Of a stretch of 64,000 nt of DNA, positions 27,055-35,606 are shown in pieces; the first letter of the stretch is position 1; each line of letters begins with the position of its first letter. The notes under the pieces were generated by a model. It was not told where the DNA came from, ran no database searches, and worked only from the letters and a program-made list of their open reading frames with translations. This DNA is from Aureimonas sp. SA4125 (lineage in GTDB: Bacteria > Pseudomonadota > Alphaproteobacteria > Rhizobiales > Rhizobiaceae): positions 2,790,001-2,854,000 of the forward strand of contig NZ_AP025032.1 in NCBI RefSeq assembly GCF_019973775.1. Reading direction: 5' to 3'. The translations under genes were made by a program, and so were the position numbers.

Positions 27055-28716
27055 CTAGCGGCCCTCGCGGAAGCGGTTGGTGATGGGATAGCGGCGGTCG
27101 CGGCCGAAATTCTTGCGCGTCACCTTCACCCCCGGTGCCGACTGCCGGCGCTTGTATTCGGCGATGTAGAGCAGCCGCTCGATGTGGAGAACCGTGTCGC
27201 GGTCGAACCCTCTGGCGACGAGTTCCTCGACGCCGCCATCCTGTTCGACGAGATGTTCGAGGATGGCGTCGAGCACCGCGTAGGGCGGCAGCGAATCCTC
27301 GTCCTTCTGGTCCGGGCGAAGCTCCGCCGAGGGCGGCTTGGTGATAATCCGCTCCGGGATGACCATGCCGCCGGTGCCGCGCGACCCCTCGGGCACGTTG
27401 GCGTTGCGCCAGTGCGCGAGGCGGAACACCTCGGTCTTGTAGAGGTCCTTGATCGGGTTGAAGCCGCCGTTCATGTCGCCGTAGAGCGTGGCGTAGCCGA
27501 CCGACATCTCGCTCTTGTTGCCGGTGGTCGCGACCATCGCGCCGGTCTTGTTGGAGATCGCCATCAGGATGACGCCGCGCGTTCGGCTCTGGATGTTCTC
27601 CTCGGTGACGTCGGGCTTCAACCCTGCGAACACGCCGGCGAGCGCTGCCGTAAAGCCCTCGACCGGCTTCTCGATCTCGATCACATCGTAGCGCACGCCG
27701 AGCGCTGTGGCGCAGGCCTCAGCGTCTTCGAGGCTGGTCGCCGCGGTATAGCGGTAGGGCATCATCACGCAATGCACGCGGTCGCGCCCGAGCGCGTCCA
27801 CCGCCATCGCCGCGACGACGGCCGAATCGATGCCGCCGGAGAGGCCGAGGACGACGCCCTTGAAGCCGTTCTTCTCGACATAGTCCTTGAAGCCGAGGAC
27901 GCAGGCCCGCCAGACCGCCTCCTCCGTCTCCGGGATCCGCGCTTCCGGGCCGCCCTCGCAGACCCAGCCGTCCGCGCCGCGCTGCCAGTTCGTGACGGCG
28001 ACCACCGCGTCGAATTCCGGCAGCTGGAAGGCCAGCGAACGGTCGGCATGGAAGGCGAAGGAAGCGCCGTCGAACAGAAGCTCGTCCTGGCCGCCGATCA
28101 TGTTGGCATAGACCACCGGCAGGTCGGTCTCGATCACCTGGCGCAGGGCCACCTGATGCCGGACGTCGAGCTTCTCCTTGTAGAAGGGCGAGCCGTTCGG
28201 CACGAGCAGGATCTCCGCGCCCGATTCGGCCAGCGTCTCGCAGACGCCGAGATCGCCCCAGATGTCCTCGCAGACCGGGATGCCGAGGCGCAGGCCGCGA
28301 AAGTTCACCGGCCCCGGCATCTCGCCGGCCTGGAAAACGCGCTTCTCGTCGAACTCGCCGTAGTTCGGCAGGTCGACCTTGGAGCGCCAAGCGATGATCC
28401 GGCCGCCGTCGGCAATGGCCACGGCATTGAACAGGCCGGCCTCGCTGCGCAGCGGACAGCCGATGATCACGCCCGGTCCGCCGTCCGCCGTGTCGGCGGC
28501 AAGTTCGTCGACGGCCTCCATGCAGGCGGCGACGAAGGCCGGCTTCAGCACCAGATCCTCCGGCGGGTAGCCCGAGATGAAGAGCTCGGTGAACAGCACC
28601 AATTCCGCGCCCTTGCGCGCCGCTTCCTCCCGGCCCTTGCGTGCCAGCGCCAGATTGCCGGCGATGTCGCCGAGCACAGGATTGAGCTGCGCGATTGCCA
28701 GTTTCAGTGAATCCAC
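27055..28716 (-). CDS. nadE: Glutamine-dependent NAD+ synthase
   Basis: The GTG at 28716 has GAGGAG 7 bases upstream and gives the family start VDSLKLAIAQLNPVLGDI; upstream codons are not conserved in character. The 553-residue enzyme has an N-terminal nitrilase-type amidase (ELVLFTELFISGYPPEDL with catalytic Glu, then a KVDLPNYGEFDEKR Lys, and IPVCEDIWGD with catalytic Cys). A C-terminal ATP-pyrophosphatase synthetase domain has the SGGIDS P-loop (LGLSGGIDSAVVAAM) and a NKSEMSVGYATLYGDMNG block. It converts deamido-NAD to NAD with ammonia channelled from glutamine. Confidence 0.95.
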   Translation of the reverse strand: MDSLKLAIAQLNPVLGDIAGNLALARKGREEAARKGAELVLFTELFISGYPPEDLVLKPAFVAACMEAVDELAADTADGGPGVIIGCPLRSEAGLFNAVAIADGGRIIAWRSKVDLPNYGEFDEKRVFQAGEMPGPVNFRGLRLGIPVCEDIWGDLGVCETLAESGAEILLVPNGSPFYKEKLDVRHQVALRQVIETDLPVVYANMIGGQDELLFDGASFAFHADRSLAFQLPEFDAVVAVTNWQRGADGWVCEGGPEARIPETEEAVWRACVLGFKDYVEKNGFKGVVLGLSGGIDSAVVAAMAVDALGRDRVHCVMMPYRYTAATSLEDAEACATALGVRYDVIEIEKPVEGFTAALAGVFAGLKPDVTEENIQSRTRGVILMAISNKTGAMVATTGNKSEMSVGYATLYGDMNGGFNPIKDLYKTEVFRLAHWRNANVPEGSRGTGGMVIPERIITKPPSAELRPDQKDEDSLPPYAVLDAILEHLVEQDGGVEELVARGFDRDTVLHIERLLYIAEYKRRQSAPGVKVTRKNFGRDRRYPITNRFREGR

Positions 28717-28873
28717 GCCTGCAGCTCCTCGCCAGATGGCCTGTTTCTCGAGCCGGAACGCGCGTCGCACGATCCCGTCACCGCCTCATAGCAACCCCGT
28801 CCCCTCGGCGCGAGGCCATGCTATCGATCGGAGCCCCAGAAGTGCCCCGCACCGCCAGACCGGAGACCGGCCC

Positions 28874-29455
28874 GTGACCCACCGCCCTGCTGCCGAGACC
28901 ATCCTGCACTGGCTCGGCCGGTCGCACGACACATTGAAGCCGAGCGAGCGCCGCGTCCTGAACAGCGCCCTGTCCGGCGAAATTCTCGCCCGCGACGTGA
29001 ACGCGGCCATCTCGGCCGAAACTTCCCTGGGCGACAGGCTGGCCGATGCCATCGCGCGGGTCGGCGGGTCCTGGGGCTTCATCATCGCGTTCTTCGCCTT
29101 CCTCTTCCTCTGGGTGACGGCGAACACCATCATTCTCGTCGGCGGGGCTTTCGACCCCTACCCCTTCATCTTCCTGAACCTCGTCCTGTCGATGATCGCT
29201 GCCGTGCAGGCGCCGATCATCATGATGTCGCAGAACCGCGCCGCGGCGCGCGACCGTCTCGACGCAAGCCACGACTATGAGATCAACCTGAAGGCCGAGA
29301 TCGAGATCCTCGCTCTTCATGAGAAGCTCGACGCGATGCGGCATGAGGACACGCGGCGGCTCGAGGACCTCTTGCTGCGGATGGGCGAGCGGCTGGAAGT
29401 GGTCGAATCCCGTCTGCCTGACCGGCGGCAAGCGTCGACGCTCGGCGGCGCCTGA
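28874..29455 (+). CDS. DUF1003 family membrane protein
   Basis: The GTG at 28874 follows GGAGA by 8 bases. The 193-residue protein matches DUF1003: a soluble N-terminus (LGDRLADAIARVGGSWGFI), a first helix FIIAFFAFLFLWVTANT, the conserved FDPYPFIFLNLVLSMIAAVQ second helix, then QAPIIMMSQNRAAARDRLDA and a C-terminal coiled coil (HEKLDAMRHEDTRRLEDLL). The family has no established biochemical function. It is divergent from nadE. Confidence 0.88.
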   Translation: MTHRPAAETILHWLGRSHDTLKPSERRVLNSALSGEILARDVNAAISAETSLGDRLADAIARVGGSWGFIIAFFAFLFLWVTANTIILVGGAFDPYPFIFLNLVLSMIAAVQAPIIMMSQNRAAARDRLDASHDYEINLKAEIEILALHEKLDAMRHEDTRRLEDLLLRMGERLEVVESRLPDRRQASTLGGA

Positions 29456-29670
29456 CGCCGCCGCCGCCACGGGCAAGGTCTCACCCGGCGGACCGGCGAG
29501 ACCGGCGATCCTGTCCGGCCTGCCCGAATAAGACCGCATGACTGCGCAAGACAGCGCAGGAAGCCTTGCGGTTCGCGGCGGCGTCGGCCAATTAGCGGCG
29601 ACCGGTGGACGAGTTTTTCCCGTGCCGCCTCGTGCGGCAGGACGGCATCGCCCCGGGCGATGCGAGTGGA

Positions 29671-30351
29671 GTGGACGTGTACGAAATTCTCAGTCTCATC
29701 GGCCATTACGGGCTCGTGATCGTTCTCGTCGGCACATTCTTCGAGGGGGAGGTCTTCGCGATCATCGGCGGCTTTCTCGCCTATCGCGGCTCCTATCCGC
29801 TGGAGCAGATTGCCGCCCTCGCCTTCATCGGCTCCTTCACGGGCGACCTCTCGGTCTTCCTGTTCTCGCGCTTCTGGTCAGGCCACCGCTGGGTCGCGCG
29901 CTGGAAGGAGCGCCCGAAATTCGCCAGAGCGCTGCGCCTGGTCGACCGCTACCAGGCCTTCTTCGTCATCGTGAACCGCTACATCTATGGCCTGCGCATG
30001 CCCGGCCTGATCGCGCTCGGCCTCTCCTCGATCAGCATCCCGCGCTTTCTCGCCCTCAACTTCATCGGTGCGGCGCTCTGGGCCGGGCTGTTCACGACGA
30101 TCGGCTTTGCTTTCGGCTACTCCATCCAAACGGTCTTCGCACGGCTGGAGATGATGGAGCGCGGCGTCGGCATCACGCTGATCGTCGTCGGGGTCGCTCT
30201 CGCCGCCTGGTTCGCCTGGCGCCAATGGGGCCCGGTGTTTACCCGCCGCCGGCGCGAGGGCCGCCCCGCTGCGGGCGATCCGACGAACGGCGGCCTCGCC
30301 CCGCTCAAATCCCGATCGCCGCTTCTCCCCGATCGAGGATCAGAGGAATGA
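29671..30351 (+). CDS. DedA family inner-membrane protein
   Basis: A 226-residue multi-spanning protein of the DedA/SNARE-associated family. Diagnostic parts are GTFFEGEVFAIIGGFLAYRG near the N-terminus, the FIGSFTGDLSVFLFSRFWSG segment, and NRYIYGLRMPGLIALGLSSI with the conserved arginine. DedA proteins work in phospholipid (undecaprenyl phosphate and other carrier) scrambling or transport. The start is uncertain: GTG at 29671 or 29677, or TTG/GTG up to 29605. The 3' end overlaps the convergent hemerythrin gene by 47 bases. Confidence 0.85.
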   Translation: MDVYEILSLIGHYGLVIVLVGTFFEGEVFAIIGGFLAYRGSYPLEQIAALAFIGSFTGDLSVFLFSRFWSGHRWVARWKERPKFARALRLVDRYQAFFVIVNRYIYGLRMPGLIALGLSSISIPRFLALNFIGAALWAGLFTTIGFAFGYSIQTVFARLEMMERGVGITLIVVGVALAAWFAWRQWGPVFTRRRREGRPAAGDPTNGGLAPLKSRSPLLPDRGSEE

Positions 30352-30855
30352 TGAGGTCCTCCTCGTCCGCCAGATGCCGGATCAGCCGTCGGAGCAGCCT
30401 TTCGCTCGTATCCGCATAGGCGTCTGCCGCCCAGCGCACGCCATCGTCCGGCCTGCCGCCCGACTGTCCTTCCACTGACAGAAACCGATTGGCCGTCTCG
30501 GCCGTTGCGACAAGATCGTCGTGGATGACGCCGTGATCGTTCTCCAGAAGATCGAAGCCGTAGGCCAGCGAGCGCTCGGCCGCCTGGAAAACCGGAAAGT
30601 AGTGCTGGTCCTCGATCTGGTGGTGACCTTCGAGGTTCTGCAGGAAAAAGCCGAGGCGCGGGGCAAACCAGCGGCGGAAGGTGGGAATATCGACCCTGCC
30701 CTCGCGGTGATCCGAAAGGCCCTGGGACAACGCCCCGCCCAACTCGCGGAACATGTCGTGGCGTCCCAGCCAGAAGCGCGCGGTGGCCCCGAGATTGGCA
30801 TGGTCCATCCAGACATCCCGCGGATAGCGCAGCAGAAGCGCCTGCAGGTCCGGCG

Positions 30856-30863
30856 GCAGTCGG
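30856..30863. repeat. Left copy of 8-bp target site duplication of the IS256 element
   Basis: CGGCAGTC directly precedes the left inverted repeat at 30864. The same octamer follows the right end at 32237-32244. Eight bases is the normal IS256-family duplication length. Confidence 0.95.
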
Positions 30864-32236
30864 TAGTGTCCGCGCTCGTGGTGGAAATTCCGACATTGAA
30901 AGGTGTGGCTGAGGCGGTCACCGGATAGGGCGGCTAAGGTGGAGTTGCGAGACTTCAACCTGACCGGAGAACCCGATGACCGAGGACAGACTACCGCTTG
31001 CCGAGCTTTTTGCGAAAGCCGGGGACGGCGATTTCCTGAGAACGATAGCCGAGAGCGTGATGCAGCTCCTTATGGAGGTCGACGTTGAAGGCATGATCGG
31101 CGCCGGGCGCCACGAACGGACGCAGGAACGGGCGACTTATCGCAATGGCTACCGCGACCGCTCGCTCGACACGCGGCTCGGCTCGTTGCAGCTTCGGATA
31201 CCCAAGCTTCGGCAGGGCAGCTACTTCCCGCCGTTCCTGGAGCCGAGAAAGCTCTCGGAGAAGGCCTTGGTTGCCGTCATTCAGGAAGCTTGGATCAGCG
31301 GCGTTTCCACCCGGCGGGTCGACGATCTGGTACAGGCCATGGGGCTGTCGGGGATCGGCAAGAGCACCGTATCGAAGCTGTGCAAAGACATCGACGAACG
31401 CGTCGGCGGCTTCCTCGACCGTCCTCTCACTGGCGACTGGCCCTACCTCTGGCTGGATGCGACCTACCTGAAGCAGCGCGAGGGTGGACGCATCGTTTCG
31501 GTCGCCGCCATAATCGCCGTGGCCGTGAACACGGACGGCAAGCGCGAGATCGTCGGCCTTCACATCGGCCCCTCGGAAGCGGAGACGTTTTGGTCGAGCT
31601 TCCTCAAGAGCCTCGTGCGCCGCGGCCTGTCCGGCGTGAAGCTCGTGATCTCGGATGCTCACGAAGGGCTGAAAGCCGCCATTCGCCGGGTGTTCAGCGC
31701 CTCCTGGCAGCGCTGCCGGGTGCATTGGATGCGCAACGCCCTGTCGTATGTCCCGAAGGCGCAGCAGAGCATGGCGGCGGCCGCGCTGCGCCAAGCCTTC
31801 GCCCAGCCCGATCGTGCTAGCGCCAGCCAGGCGCTGCGCCACGTCGCCGACCAGCTTCGGGGAAAGTGTCCAAAGCTCGGGGCCTTCATCGACAACAGCG
31901 AGACCGACGTGCTGGCGCACATGGATTTTCCCAGTCAGCACCGGACCCGGATCCATTCGACGAATTCCCTGGAGCGCCTGAACAAGGAGGTGAAGCGGCG
32001 TGCCGACGTCGTCGGAATCTTCCCGAACGAGGGATCCATCATCCGGCTCATCGGCGCCGTCCTTCTCGAGGCCAACGACGAATGGCAGATCCAGAACCGC
32101 TACATGCAGACCGAACCCATGGCCGACCTCATGGCCATGGGCAACACTGCAAAACCCGAACAGATTTCCACCGAAGTCGCCTGAAACGGAGCCGCTTCAG
32201 CTACACTCAATTTCCACCACGTTGACGGACACGACC
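30864..32236 (+). mobile_element. Complete IS256-family insertion sequence, 1373 bp
   Basis: The left end begins GGTAGTGTCCG and the right end closes with CGGACACGACC. The terminal inverted repeats are imperfect over about 28 bp and share GTGTCCG and CGTGGTGGAAATT. Further inside, GTGTGGCTGAGGCGG (30903-30917) pairs with CCGCTTCAGCTACAC (32192-32206). It carries one transposase gene and is flanked by a perfect 8-bp direct repeat. The undecayed ends and duplication point to a recent insertion. Confidence 0.95.
30976..32184 (+). CDS. IS256 family transposase
   Basis: A 402-residue DDE transposase with full length and no lesions. The catalytic residues are visible: D161 in LWLDATYLK, D227 in VISDAHEGLK and E333 in STNSLERLNKEVKRR. 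The family-specific CRVHWMRN block precedes a helical insertion between the second D and the E. The start ATG has GGAGA 6 bases upstream. It lies inside the IS with ends at 30864 and 32236 and is oriented opposite to the interrupted hemerythrin gene. Confidence 0.97.
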   Translation: MTEDRLPLAELFAKAGDGDFLRTIAESVMQLLMEVDVEGMIGAGRHERTQERATYRNGYRDRSLDTRLGSLQLRIPKLRQGSYFPPFLEPRKLSEKALVAVIQEAWISGVSTRRVDDLVQAMGLSGIGKSTVSKLCKDIDERVGGFLDRPLTGDWPYLWLDATYLKQREGGRIVSVAAIIAVAVNTDGKREIVGLHIGPSEAETFWSSFLKSLVRRGLSGVKLVISDAHEGLKAAIRRVFSASWQRCRVHWMRNALSYVPKAQQSMAAAALRQAFAQPDRASASQALRHVADQLRGKCPKLGAFIDNSETDVLAHMDFPSQHRTRIHSTNSLERLNKEVKRRADVVGIFPNEGSIIRLIGAVLLEANDEWQIQNRYMQTEPMADLMAMGNTAKPEQISTEVA

Positions 32237-32244
32237 CGGCAGTC
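32237..32244. repeat. Right copy of 8-bp target site duplication of the IS256 element
   Basis: CGGCAGTC, identical to 30856-30863; it belongs to codons 11-13 of the original hemerythrin reading frame. Confidence 0.95.
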
Positions 32245-32305
32245 CGGGGCGGGTATCGAGGTCGAAGCTTGGCATCCGAATGCGGGTTTCCCTGAGGAGG
32301 CCGGA

Positions 32306-33094
32306 TCAGGCGAAGGCGAAGGCGTCCATCGCGAGGACGCCGAAATCCCGGCTCGAATGAAGCCGGCGGCCGGTCCATTCCGGTCCGGCGGCGCCGAGCG
32401 CGACATAGAGCGGCATCAGGTGTTCGTCCGTCGGATGGTTTTCCGCCGCAAAGGGCGCCTGCCGCCGATAGTCGGCAAGCGCGGCGCTATCGCCAGCAAG
32501 GATCCGGCTGCCCATCCAGGCCGCAAAGTCGGACACCCAGCTCGGTGTCTCCGCCGTCCGGTCACCGACCCGCAACCGCGCGAAGGCCTCGCGGAGATTG
32601 TGGGTGAAGGAGCCGGAGCCGACGACGAGGATGTCCTGTGCCCGCAAACCTGACAGCGCCTTGCCGAGCGCCAGATGGTGTTCCGTGCCCTTGCCGGGAT
32701 CGACCGAGACCTGCACGACCGGAATATCCGCGGCGGGATAGATCAGCGACAGCGGCACCCAGGTGCCATGGTCATAGCCTCGCCCCGTCACCACCTCGGC
32801 ATCGAACCCGGAGGTTCTGAGGTCGGCGCAGATCGCGGCGGCAAGCGGCGGGTTGCCCGGCGCGGGGTAGCGCATCGCGTAGAGACTTTTGTCGAAGCCG
32901 CCGAAATCATGGATCGTCTCCGGCGAGGCGTCGCCGCTGACAAGCACCCTGTCGCTCTCGAAATGCGCTGACGCGACCACGATGGCCTTCGGCCGCGGCA
33001 TGCCGGCCGCCAGATCGCGCAGGAAGGCGGTCGCCTCGGTATCGGCGATCGCGATGTCGGGAGAGCCGTGGGAGAGAAACAGCGTCGGCAGCAT
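32306..33094 (-). CDS. DODA-type extradiol ring-opening dioxygenase (LigB superfamily, YgiD-like)
   Basis: The ATG at 33094 (MLPTLFLSHGSPDIAI) has AAGGAT upstream. The 262-residue product is a class III extradiol-type dioxygenase: metal-site histidines in LSHGSP and SAHFES, RGYDHGTWVPLSLIYP, GSGSFTHNL and the C-terminal ENHPTDEHLMPLYVALGAAG. Homologues include plant DOPA dioxygenase and bacterial YgiD. The natural substrate, likely a catecholic compound, cannot be named. It was followed by the hemerythrin gene now split by IS256. Confidence 0.9.
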   Translation of the reverse strand: MLPTLFLSHGSPDIAIADTEATAFLRDLAAGMPRPKAIVVASAHFESDRVLVSGDASPETIHDFGGFDKSLYAMRYPAPGNPPLAAAICADLRTSGFDAEVVTGRGYDHGTWVPLSLIYPAADIPVVQVSVDPGKGTEHHLALGKALSGLRAQDILVVGSGSFTHNLREAFARLRVGDRTAETPSWVSDFAAWMGSRILAGDSAALADYRRQAPFAAENHPTDEHLMPLYVALGAAGPEWTGRRLHSSRDFGVLAMDAFAFA

Positions 33095-33249
33095 CGGGAA
33101 GAATCCTTTTCCCCGACATAGCCGATCTCGCTCCAAGCGATTAGCCGCGGGCGCCAAGACGCAGCGTTCATCGAACCGCCGCGCCCGGCCCCGCCCGCCC
33201 CTGGAGCCAAGCAGACCGGCGGGAATATCCCGCCGGTCCGCTCAAAGGC

Positions 33250-34629
33250 TCAGAGACTGGCGGCCCGTCTCGGTGCCGTTGCCTCGTTGTCCTTCTTCAG
33301 GAGCTCGGCGACGAGGAAGGCGAGTTCCAGAGCCTGCGTCGCGTTGAGGCGTGGATCGCAATGCGTGTGGTAGCGATCAGACAGGTCCTCGGCGAGCACC
33401 GGACGCGAGCCTCCGGTGCATTCAGTCACGTCCTTTCCGGTCATCTCGATGTGGATGCCGCCGGCATGCGTGCCTTCGGCGCGGTGCACGTCGAAAAAGC
33501 CCTGGACTTCGGACAGGATGCGATCGAATGGCCGCGTCTTGTAGTGGTTCAGCGTGATCGTGTTGCCGTGCATCGGATCGCAGGACCAGACCACTTTCCG
33601 GCCTTCCTTCTCGACGGCGCGAATCAGGCGCGGCAGATGTGCCTCGACCTTGTCGTGGCCAAAGCGGGTGATCAGCGTCAGGCGTCCCGCCTTATTCTCC
33701 GGGTTGAGGACGTCGATCAGGCGGATCAGGCCTTCCGCATCCATGGACGGACCACACTTCAAGCCGACGGGGTTCTTGATGCCGCGGCAGAACTCGACAT
33801 GCGCATTGTCGAGCTGACGCGTGCGGTCGCCGATCCAGATCATGTGGCCGGAGGTCGCGTACCAGTCGCCCGAGGTCGAATCGACGCGCGTCATCGCCTG
33901 CTCGTAGCCGAGCAGCAGCGCCTCGTGGCTGGTGAAGAAATCGGTCTCGCGCAGCGCCGGATGGTTGTCGGCGGTGATGCCGATGGCCCGCATGAAGCTC
34001 ATCGTCTCCGAGATCCGGTCGGCGAGATGGCCATAGCGCTCGGCCTGCGGACTGCCGGAGAGGAAGCCCAGCATCCACTGGTGGACGTTGTCGAGGTTGG
34101 CATAGCCGCCCTGCGCGAAGGCGCGCAGAAGATTGAGCGTCGCGGCCGACTGCCGATAGGCTTCGATCTGGCGTTCGGGATTGGGAACGCGCGAGGCCTC
34201 GTCGAACTCGATGCCGTTGACGATGTCGCCGCGATAGGACGGCAGCGACACGCCGCCAACCGTCTCCATTCCCGAAGAGCGAGGCTTGGCGAACTGGCCG
34301 GCGATGCGCCCGACCTTCACCACCGGCGACGCGGCGCCGAAAGTCAGCACCACCGCCATCTGCAGGAAGGCGCGGAAGAAATCGCGGATGTTGTCGGCAC
34401 CGTGCTCGGCAAAGCTCTCCGCGCAGTCGCCGCCTTGGAGCAGGAAGGAGCGCCCTTCGGCAACTTCACCCAATGCCCGGGTAAGCTTTCGGGCCTCACC
34501 CGCAAAAACCAGCGGCGGAAAGCTCGCGAGACGTTTTTCGGTCTCGGCCAGCGCCACGGCGTCCGGGAACTCCGGCATCTGCTCGATTGGCTTGTTGCGC
34601 CAGCTCGCGGGCGTCCAGTCCTTGGCCAT
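33250..34629 (-). CDS. aroG: Class II 3-deoxy-7-phosphoheptulonate (DAHP) synthase
   Basis: A 459-residue plant-type (AroA-II) DAHP synthase catalysing the first shikimate step from PEP and erythrose 4-phosphate. The start at 34629 ([19 protein letters not shown]) is chosen for the family N-terminus and the purine-rich AAAGAGAGAG before it. Diagnostic blocks are [87 protein letters not shown] and [13 protein letters not shown], with the metal Cys, His, Glu and Asp ligands all present. Confidence 0.96.
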   Translation of the reverse strand: MAKDWTPASWRNKPIEQMPEFPDAVALAETEKRLASFPPLVFAGEARKLTRALGEVAEGRSFLLQGGDCAESFAEHGADNIRDFFRAFLQMAVVLTFGAASPVVKVGRIAGQFAKPRSSGMETVGGVSLPSYRGDIVNGIEFDEASRVPNPERQIEAYRQSAATLNLLRAFAQGGYANLDNVHQWMLGFLSGSPQAERYGHLADRISETMSFMRAIGITADNHPALRETDFFTSHEALLLGYEQAMTRVDSTSGDWYATSGHMIWIGDRTRQLDNAHVEFCRGIKNPVGLKCGPSMDAEGLIRLIDVLNPENKAGRLTLITRFGHDKVEAHLPRLIRAVEKEGRKVVWSCDPMHGNTITLNHYKTRPFDRILSEVQGFFDVHRAEGTHAGGIHIEMTGKDVTECTGGSRPVLAEDLSDRYHTHCDPRLNATQALELAFLVAELLKKDNEATAPRRAASL

Positions 34630-34800
34630 GTCTCTCTCTTTCGACGTCACGTCGCATTGTCCATCTTCAGGCACCTCAGCCCAAGGAGACGGAATCGCGG
34701 ATCATTGATCGGGCCGCATACGGCATGCGGTTGACCGATAATGCGCATATAGGCCAAAATCCTACGGCTTGTCATCCGCCTGACGCACCCAGTGGACGGC

Positions 34801-35439
34801 TCATGCGACCGGGCGGAAGCGTGCGCCGCGCGCGACGACAAGGGCGTCGAAGAACGCAGCGTCTTGCGCGCCGAGCAGAACGGATCGGGGATAACGGGGC
34901 GCGTGGCGATCGCACAGGATCTCGGTCTCGAAGCCCTGGGTCTCCGTGACGAAGCGCTCGACGCCCTCACGCCCGTACAACGACAGAAACCCTTGCAGCA
35001 CCGCATCGAGATAGGACTGGAGGATCAGCGCGCCCGTCGCCGCCGCCGTTTTGCTCGGCTCGATCGCCTCGTAGATATGAATCGGCGCTTTAGCCGGCGC
35101 CCTGTCGACGGCCAGCCCGGCCAGGTCGACCGTGCGCCTGACATAGCCGGCCTCGCGCTCGTCGACCGCCGCCAGATGATCGGCATGGTCATAGACGACG
35201 ACGCCCTGGGTCGCATGGCCGGGATCGCGCAGGGCCGACAGAAGGGCGATCTCCGTCTCGCTGCGCGAAAGCCAGAACCTTCGCCAGCCAAAAACCTCCG
35301 CGCGGCGGATGGCCAGGAACTTCGTGCGCAATGTCGCCGGGTTGACGAGCGACCCGTAGCCGAAATAGGCGACCACCTGCCCGGCCTGCGCAAGCGCGGG
35401 GAAGTCCGGGTGGTCCGCGTGGATATCCATGTCTTCCAT
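34801..35439 (-). CDS. Gamma-glutamylcyclotransferase-like protein
   Basis: A 212-residue protein with the GGCT/AIG2 fold signature YFGYGSLVNPATL near residue 25 and a downstream GVVVYDHADHLAAVDERE region containing the candidate catalytic glutamate. The family removes gamma-glutamyl groups as 5-oxoproline. Start choice between ATG 35439 and 35430 is uncertain; both have purine-rich leaders. It stands alone on the minus strand between aroG and gor. The proximity to glutathione reductase makes a glutathione-related role attractive but unproven. Confidence 0.75.
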   Translation of the reverse strand: MEDMDIHADHPDFPALAQAGQVVAYFGYGSLVNPATLRTKFLAIRRAEVFGWRRFWLSRSETEIALLSALRDPGHATQGVVVYDHADHLAAVDEREAGYVRRTVDLAGLAVDRAPAKAPIHIYEAIEPSKTAAATGALILQSYLDAVLQGFLSLYGREGVERFVTETQGFETEILCDRHAPRYPRSVLLGAQDAAFFDALVVARGARFRPVA

Positions 35440-35606
35440 GTCCCCGTTCGAGCGCCGGCCCGACTCCCCCGGCATGGCCAGCACGCAAGTCGGCTCTCCC
35501 CGAGCTTTCGGACGACGTGCCGAAATCGCCCGATACCTCAGGTCTCAGTCTGCCGTCCGGGACATGGCGAAAAACCGGATCCCGCTTTTCCGCCCGGCGC
35601 TCCGGC

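Larger units (their letters stand above)
30305..32275 (-). pseudogene. Hemerythrin-domain protein gene interrupted by IS256
   Basis: Removing the IS (30864-32236) and one copy of its 8-bp duplication restores one frame: ATG at 32275, MPSFDLDTRPG, then LPPDLQALLLRYPRDVWMDH and on to the stop at 30305. The body is a four-helix hemerythrin HHE domain (HANLGA, HHQIEDQHYFPVFQ, LENDHGVIHDDLV, HLADEEDLIIPLIL) with histidine and acidic iron ligands, typically sensing or binding O2/NO. It begins 30 bases after the dioxygenase stop, so both were one operon. With the insertion, the left part can only be read through IS-derived codons starting near 30958 and lacks its own start, so it is probably inactive. 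Confidence 0.9.

Noticed and set aside
30864..30958. Extended 5' part of the hemerythrin reading frame beginning near 30958
   Set aside because: These codons come from the left end of the IS256 element; the native start lies at 32275 on the other side of the IS.
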